Shown: positions 60,383 through 64,000 of the stretch, one piece after another
Position numbering within the stretch: the stretch's first letter is position 1
How the letters are laid out: the number at the start of each line of letters is the position of its first letter
DNA from: Novosphingobium sp. SG751A
GTDB taxonomy: Bacteria; Pseudomonadota; Alphaproteobacteria; Sphingomonadales; Sphingomonadaceae
Direction of reading: 5' to 3'
NCBI RefSeq assembly: GCF_013149295.1
Contig: NZ_JABGCB010000009.1
Span: 124,001-188,000, forward strand
Length of the DNA: 64,000 bases
Position numbers and translations under genes: made by a program
The notes under the pieces: generated by a model
Told to the model about the DNA's origin: nothing
Seen by the model: only the letters and a program-made list of their open reading frames with translations
Database searches by the model: none

Positions 60383-61204
60383 ATGGCCCGCGTCGCCCTG
60401 CTTCAGATGACGAGCGGGATCGATCCCGCCGCCAATGCCGCCGCGATTGCCGATGCCGCGCGCGCGGCGGCGGCAGGCGGGGCGACGATGCTGTTCACGC
60501 CGGAAATGTGCGGTCTGATCGACCGCGACCGCCTGCGCGCTGCGCCCCATATCGTCGCGCCCGAGGAAAACCCGGTGCTGGCCGCCGCGCGCGAGGTTGC
60601 CGCGCAGGAAGGCATCTGGGTCGTGCTGGGCTCGTTAGCCGTGCGCGTGGATGGCGAAGAACGCGCCGCCAATCGCACCTTTGTGATCGACGCCAAGGGC
60701 CGGATTGCCGCGCATTACGACAAGATCCATATGTTTGACGTGGACCTTGCCACCGGCGAGAGCTGGCGCGAGAGCCGGGCCTATCGTCCGGGCGAGCAGG
60801 TGGTGACGGTGGACACGCCCGCCGGGCGGCTGGGGCTGGCGATTTGCTATGACCTGCGTTTCCCTGCGCTGTTTGAGGCTTTAGGCCGGGCGCGGTGCGA
60901 TCTGATCGCCATTCCCGCCGCCTTTACCGTGCCCACCGGCGCGGCGCATTGGCATATCATGCAGCGCGCCCGCGCCATCGAGGCCAGCGCCTATGTTATA
61001 TCCGCCGCGCAGGTGGGCCAGCATCAGGATGGTCGTGCCACCTATGGTCATTCGCTGGCGGTCGATCCTTGGGGCGATGTGCTGCTCGATCTGGGCGGCG
61101 ACGTGGCGGGTCTTGGTTTTGCCGAGATCGAGCCCCAGCGCCTTGCCGAAATCCGCGCCCAATTGCCTAGCCTTGCCAACCGGCGCACGATTTCCGCGCC
61201 ATGA
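60383..61204 (+). CDS. Carbon-nitrogen hydrolase, Nit2-like
   Basis: 273 residues with the Glu-Lys-Cys triad of the nitrilase superfamily: E41 (FTPEMCG), K114 (YDKIHMFD), C155 (GLAICYDLRFP). Residue pattern GESWRESRAYRPGEQV and VITRAIE fit omega-amidase or deaminated-glutathione amidase (Nit1/Nit2). It follows grxC directly and overlaps the next gene by ATGA. The link with glutaredoxin suggests repair of deaminated glutathione, an inference from context. Confidence 0.9.
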   Translation: MARVALLQMTSGIDPAANAAAIADAARAAAAGGATMLFTPEMCGLIDRDRLRAAPHIVAPEENPVLAAAREVAAQEGIWVVLGSLAVRVDGEERAANRTFVIDAKGRIAAHYDKIHMFDVDLATGESWRESRAYRPGEQVVTVDTPAGRLGLAICYDLRFPALFEALGRARCDLIAIPAAFTVPTGAAHWHIMQRARAIEASAYVISAAQVGQHQDGRATYGHSLAVDPWGDVLLDLGGDVAGLGFAEIEPQRLAEIRAQLPSLANRRTISAP

Positions 61205-61704
61205 TTGTGTTCGATCTTGTCTGCCGCGACCATGGGCATCGGTTTGAAGGCTGGTTCGCCTCGTCGCAGGATTTTGAGCAGCAGCAATTGCGCGGGCTGG
61301 TTTCCTGTCCGCAATGCGACAGCCATGATGTGTTCAAGGCCCCGATGGCCCCGCGCCTGAACCGCAAGGGCAACCAGCAGGCCGCCGCGCCGGTGCCGAC
61401 TTCTACTGCTGTGCCCGCCGCCGCGCCTGCCGTTTCATCAATGCCGCCTCTGCCGCCCGAAGCGCGCGAGAAATTGCAGGCTGCCATCACCGTTCTTGCC
61501 CAGGCGCAGGCCGAGGCGATCAAATCCTCGCGCTGGGTCGGCAAGAATTTTGCCGAGGATGCGCGCGCCATGCATTATGGCGACAAGGAGCCCGCCGCCA
61601 TCCACGGTCAGGCCAGCCCCGAGGACGCCAAAGCACTGGTCGAGGAGGGGGTCGAGATCATGCCCTTGCTGATCCCCGTCGCTCCGCCCGATCAGATTAA
61701 CTGA
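61201..61704 (+). CDS. DUF1178 family protein
   Basis: 167 residues from ATG 61201, whose ATGA overlaps the nitrilase stop. DUF1178 proteins start with a Zn-ribbon-like Cys pattern, here MIVFDLVCRDHGHRFEGWF and CPQCDSHDVFKAPMAPRL. The linker is Ala/Pro-rich (about 58-82), and the C-terminal half is helical with a conserved WVGKNFAEDARAMHYGDKEPAAIHGQAS. Function unknown. The conserved grxC-nitrilase-DUF1178 order is seen in related genomes. Confidence 0.9.
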   Translation: MIVFDLVCRDHGHRFEGWFASSQDFEQQQLRGLVSCPQCDSHDVFKAPMAPRLNRKGNQQAAAPVPTSTAVPAAAPAVSSMPPLPPEAREKLQAAITVLAQAQAEAIKSSRWVGKNFAEDARAMHYGDKEPAAIHGQASPEDAKALVEEGVEIMPLLIPVAPPDQIN

Positions 61705-61764
61705 GCCTTTGTGCGCGCCGGTGGTTGCCAGAGCGCGCCCGCGCCATTATGGCCAGCTTCGCGT

Positions 61765-61841
61765 GCATCCGTAGCTCAGCAGGATAGAGCATCAGATTCC
61801 TAATCTGAGGGCCATGGGTTCGAATCCCGTCGGGTGCACCA
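61765..61841 (+). tRNA. tRNA-Arg (anticodon CCT)
   Basis: 77 nt with encoded CCA. The acceptor GCATCCG pairs with CGGGTGC (one G-U), and the D-, anticodon (TCAGA/TCTGA) and T-stems are intact. Loop TTCCTAA places CCT at 61799-61801, reading AGG. Discriminator A. An integrase gene begins 18 bp downstream. Confidence 0.97.
61815..61841. other. Probable attachment site (att) at the tRNA 3-prime end
   Basis: The T-arm and acceptor 3-prime part of tRNA-Arg(CCT) directly border the integrase and phage-type genes, the usual target of tyrosine integrases. The exact core would be shown by the duplicate at the element's other end, beyond the window. Confidence 0.5.
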
Positions 61842-61859
61842 TTATACATATGAAAACCT

Positions 61860-62921
61860 TTATTTTTCAGAGGTTTGCTTGTTGAGTTTGGCGAACTTTT
61901 CGGAGACGTTCGCCAAAATTGTGTTCGCAAGAGCGGCTTTGTCGGCGCTTTGTGAGTAGTAGGCGAACATGCGGTCGGTCTTGTGGCCGGTGACGGCGCG
62001 GCCCTGATTTGCGGTGCCGCCAGCCTCGGCGATGCGGCGGCTCAGCGCTTTGCGCAGGCCGTGGGCGCTGCAATTTTTCAGGTCGGCCAGATCACAGCGG
62101 GCGCGGAACCAGTTGCCGAATCCGGCGGCGGTGAAGGGCTTGCCGAATTCGGTGACCAGATAGGTTTTGACCCCCACATAGGCCGGATCGAGCGACGAGA
62201 TCGCGCGATCGACATCGGGCGCGACGGGCAGGATGGTGTCCGAATTGTTCTTGGAATGGCGCAGATAGAAGCGGTCGTCCTGACGCTGGGCCGGGCCGAG
62301 GCGGATGACGTCGCTTTTGCGCAGGCCGGTCCACAGCATCAGTTCGAGCGCCAGCCTTTCGCGCGTGCCAAAGGGCCAGCGGGCCTGAAAGGCGGCGATT
62401 TCTTCCTCGGTCCAGGCGTGGATGCCATTGCCGGTGATGCGATAGGGTTCGGTGTTGATGATGGGGTTGCGGGCCATCCACCCCATGCGCACGCCATAGC
62501 GGAACAGGCGCATCAGCGCCTTGCGCAGGTTGTTGGCGGCGGAGGGGCGGTCGCTCATCGCGGCAAGCCATGCATCGACATGGCGCGGTTCGAGCCGGTC
62601 AATGGGCTTGTCACCATGCAGTTTGCGCCAGCGTTCGATGATGCTGCGATAGACCTTTTGCGTGGTCGGTTGGGTCGATTGCCAGCGGGGCGAGCGGTAA
62701 TAGGCGGCGCACAGCGCATCGACCGAACCGGGTTTGACGCGGTCGATGCCGACCGGCTTGCCCGCTTGGGCCGCTTCATATTCGGCCAGAAATTCGGGCG
62801 TGCCGGGGGCGGAGCGGAAGCTGTAGGTTGCCTTGCCCGCCTTGCGATAGCGATAGCGCCAGCGGCCGGTTTTGTCCTGATAGCGGGTAACGTTTGGGGG
62901 AAGCCAGCGGCGCTTGGTCAC
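61860..62921 (-). CDS. Tyrosine site-specific integrase
   Basis: 353 residues from GTG 62921, whose GTGA overlaps the stop of the next gene; a GTG at 62942 is an alternative. N-terminal AP2-like arm-binding residues (RYQDKTGRWRYRYRKAGK), core-binding domain (about 75-165), catalytic domain with Arg in TGLRKSDVIRLG, HGLRKALSR, GHKT and the Tyr in MFAYYSQSADK. All catalytic positions are present. It catalyses integration and excision of the element at the adjoining tRNA-Arg gene. Confidence 0.93.
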   Translation of the reverse strand: MTKRRWLPPNVTRYQDKTGRWRYRYRKAGKATYSFRSAPGTPEFLAEYEAAQAGKPVGIDRVKPGSVDALCAAYYRSPRWQSTQPTTQKVYRSIIERWRKLHGDKPIDRLEPRHVDAWLAAMSDRPSAANNLRKALMRLFRYGVRMGWMARNPIINTEPYRITGNGIHAWTEEEIAAFQARWPFGTRERLALELMLWTGLRKSDVIRLGPAQRQDDRFYLRHSKNNSDTILPVAPDVDRAISSLDPAYVGVKTYLVTEFGKPFTAAGFGNWFRARCDLADLKNCSAHGLRKALSRRIAEAGGTANQGRAVTGHKTDRMFAYYSQSADKAALANTILANVSEKFAKLNKQTSEK

Positions 62922-63103
62922 TGTTTCACCCCTTCGTCCCACGGGTTGGGCAGGGTTGAGCCGGGCAGGCCGTCATCATCAAAGATGATGTCATAGCCGG
63001 TGTCATGCACGCGGATGCGTTTGGGGGTGAGGCCCGAATTGCGGGCAGCTTTGAGGATGCGCTGAGCTTCGACCATGCGCACGCGGGCGGGCTGGACAGC
63101 CAT
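62918..63103 (-). CDS. Small phage protein of unknown function
   Basis: 61 residues; its ATG at 63103 shares a base with the previous stop (TGATG) and its stop overlaps the integrase GTG. The product begins MAVQPARVRMVEAQRILKAARNSGLTPKRIRV, a basic helix, then DIIFDDDGLPGS and PWDEGVKQ. Such short proteins are common before integrases and may be excisionase-like or accessory factors. I do not recognise it more precisely. Confidence 0.7.
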   Translation of the reverse strand: MAVQPARVRMVEAQRILKAARNSGLTPKRIRVHDTGYDIIFDDDGLPGSTLPNPWDEGVKQ

Positions 63104-63240
63104 CAGGCGGCCTTTCTGTTCTTCTGCGCCTCGACATGGCAATCGCGGCAGCGCCATGGGCCGTGCGATCCGTTGAGGCTGTGGGTGGGGTGGAGGAGGC
63201 CGCAATCGGCGCAGCCTTCGGGTTTCCAAGGGCGCGTCAT
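63103..63240 (-). CDS. Small Zn-ribbon phage protein
   Basis: 45 residues with two Cys pairs: CADC and CRDC, separated by about 18 residues (TRPWKPEGCADCGLLHPTHSLN, WRCRDCHVEAQKN). They could bind one zinc ion. Its ATG overlaps the previous stop (ATGA) and its stop overlaps the next start. Too short for a safe family call; likely a phage DNA- or RNA-binding helper. Confidence 0.7.
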   Translation of the reverse strand: MTRPWKPEGCADCGLLHPTHSLNGSHGPWRCRDCHVEAQKNRKAA

Positions 63241-63458
63241 GCGCCGCCGCCGGGAAAGGGTGCCCCGACCGCGCCTTGGGCGCTGATCGGGGCGGTGCGA
63301 CCCGGCGGGCGGGAAATGTGCGGGGCATGCCAATCGGCCCATGCGGCGCCCGACAGGGCGCCCAGCAGGATCGCCAGCGTCCACAGGGCGCCGCCGCGCG
63401 AATTGGGGTTAGGGCAGGCCACAGCGATCAGGCGTTGAGGCAGGAGAGGGCGCCGCAT
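63237..63458 (-). CDS. Small predicted membrane protein in the phage cluster
   Basis: 73 residues from ATG 63458, or 61 from a GTG at 63422 that follows the previous stop. One hydrophobic segment (ALWTLAILLGALSGAAWA), then a Pro/Gly-rich tail (HISRPPGRTAPISAQGAVGAPF). Possibly a holin-like or membrane anchor protein. Coupled to the next gene by ATGA. Start and reality are uncertain. Confidence 0.5.
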   Translation of the reverse strand: MRRPLLPQRLIAVACPNPNSRGGALWTLAILLGALSGAAWADWHAPHISRPPGRTAPISAQGAVGAPFPGGGA

Positions 63459-63556
63459 TGCACCGCGCCCGCGATCACGCGGTCGATGGCCAGCAGGGCG
63501 GTGGTGAACAGCAGGGCGACGGTGGCGATGGCGGCGGCGGCTTTTGGCATGGGCAT
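63428..63556 (-). CDS. Very small predicted membrane protein
   Basis: 42 residues from ATG 63556, or 40 from 63550. One hydrophobic segment (AAAAIATVALLFTTALLAI) and three Cys/polar residues at the end (VQCGALSCLNA). It overlaps the next gene's start by 31 bp. Possibly translated, but evidence is only its placement in the coupled set. Confidence 0.45.
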   Translation of the reverse strand: MPMPKAAAAIATVALLFTTALLAIDRVIAGAVQCGALSCLNA

Positions 63557-63575
63557 GGCGGACCTCGCAGGGGGT

Positions 63576-63947
63576 TTAGGGGTGATCGAACATGGAGATT
63601 TGCGCGTCGTCGGCATCATCGCGCGGCGGCGGCAGGACGTGGGGGATTTGATCGCGCGGGCAGGCTTTGAGTTTGAGATCAGCGCGATCGAGCAGGCCGG
63701 GATTGAAGAAATGGATGAAGACCAGTTCGAACATGCCGGTCATCGTGCAGCCGGTGTTCGTACAATGGGCGTCGATATGTTTGACGGTTTCGGTCTGGCG
63801 TTCGGACCGGCGGATGAACATCGGCGCATCGCATTTGGGGCAGGTGATGAAGGCCCGCCCCTTGGCCTGGCCCCCGCCGGAGCGGAGGCGGAATTCGAGC
63901 GGGGCATAGACCAGCGGGCGATGGCCCAGCGCGCCTTCGCCGCTCAT
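63576..63947 (-). CDS. Ogr/Delta-like zinc-finger phage transcription activator
   Basis: 123 residues. Zinc-finger motif CPKCDAP then a long helix and CTNTGC with TGMFELVFIHFFNPG, the pattern of the Ogr/Delta family that activates late promoters in P2/P4-like phages. A Pro/acid-rich C-terminal tail follows. The N-terminus (MSGEGALGHRPLVYAPLEFRL) is longer than in classical Ogr. It supports a P2-like or satellite prophage. Its start overlaps the upstream stop by ATGA. Confidence 0.8.
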   Translation of the reverse strand: MSGEGALGHRPLVYAPLEFRLRSGGGQAKGRAFITCPKCDAPMFIRRSERQTETVKHIDAHCTNTGCTMTGMFELVFIHFFNPGLLDRADLKLKACPRDQIPHVLPPPRDDADDAQISMFDHP

Positions 63948-64000
63948 GCGCGGGCCTCGCGGCTTTCGATGCCGGCCACGCTGGCGTGCAGGGCGTGGAT
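63944..64000 (-). CDS. Partial CDS, C-terminus only
   Basis: The minus-strand frame is open from the window edge to a TGA overlapping the Ogr-like start (ATGA). Visible residues IHALHASVAGIESREARA do not allow a family call. Belongs to the integrated element. Confidence 0.6.
   Translation of the reverse strand: MHALHASVAGIESREARA

Noticed and set aside
1..64000. CRISPR array or rRNA operon
   Set aside because: No regularly spaced repeat series and no rRNA-like sequence were seen; repeats are limited to the paired REP-like unit and short palindromes.

Overview
The window looks like chromosomal DNA from an alphaproteobacterium of the Sphingomonadaceae, probably Novosphingobium or a close relative. 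This is inferred from uniformly high GC, four large TonB-dependent receptors in 64 kb, a trmD-rplS block, sphingomonad-style LuxR and porin genes, and PHA depolymerases. No 16S gene is present, so the genus is an inference.

Layout. 1-5 kb: translation and housekeeping genes (a partial gene, trmD, rplS, an exported S9B peptidase, asd). 5-7.2 kb: small exported proteins and an alpha/beta hydrolase. 7.2-14.3 kb: a minus-strand iron island. A TonB-dependent siderophore receptor is followed by Sel1, PepSY-TM, DUF2271, DUF4198 and ApbE genes, with a TonB protein next to it. A 17-bp TTGC-N9-GCAA palindrome occurs before the receptor and before tonB. The DUF2271 protein carries an SGAT motif, so the operon seems to encode both a flavinyltransferase and its target. 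14.5-15.8 kb: an HD-GYP protein with a broken HD dyad. 15.8-22 kb: a purine-nucleoside locus (LysR regulator, exported adenosine deaminase, TonB receptor, exported NUP-family protein) that could form an extracytoplasmic nucleoside salvage route. 22-29.4 kb: enoyl-CoA hydratase, intracellular PHA depolymerase, GST, alginate-export-type porin, DUF808, PilZ, and a soluble globin-coupled chemoreceptor. 29.6-31 kb: two unrecognised genes divergent from that receptor. 31-36.5 kb: a Mur ligase/LD-carboxypeptidase pair, fabD, fabG, recF, a PspC-domain gene and a pair of inverted REP-like repeats. 36.7-41.7 kb: queuosine-precursor transporter, a TonB receptor, tRNA-Arg(TCT), a secreted PHA depolymerase. 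41.8-50.9 kb: a two-component system divergent from a complete tripartite RND efflux operon, then a PAS-GGDEF protein. 51-59.5 kb: a HIRAN-like protein, a TonB receptor, a CapA-like protein with a membrane transporter, a glutaredoxin-fold protein, a hydrolase and a LuxR regulator. 59.5-61.7 kb: Hsp20 under an apparent sigma-32 promoter and ROSE-type RNA thermometer, divergent from grxC, a nitrilase and DUF1178. 61.8-64 kb: tRNA-Arg(CCT) abutted by an integrase and tightly coupled small phage genes, including an Ogr/Delta zinc finger. This is one edge of a prophage or integrative element that continues past the window.

The signals most worth testing are the flavinylation/siderophore operon with its shared operators, the exported purine-salvage locus with a canonical EF-hand loop inside its TonB receptor, and the Hsp20 thermometer.
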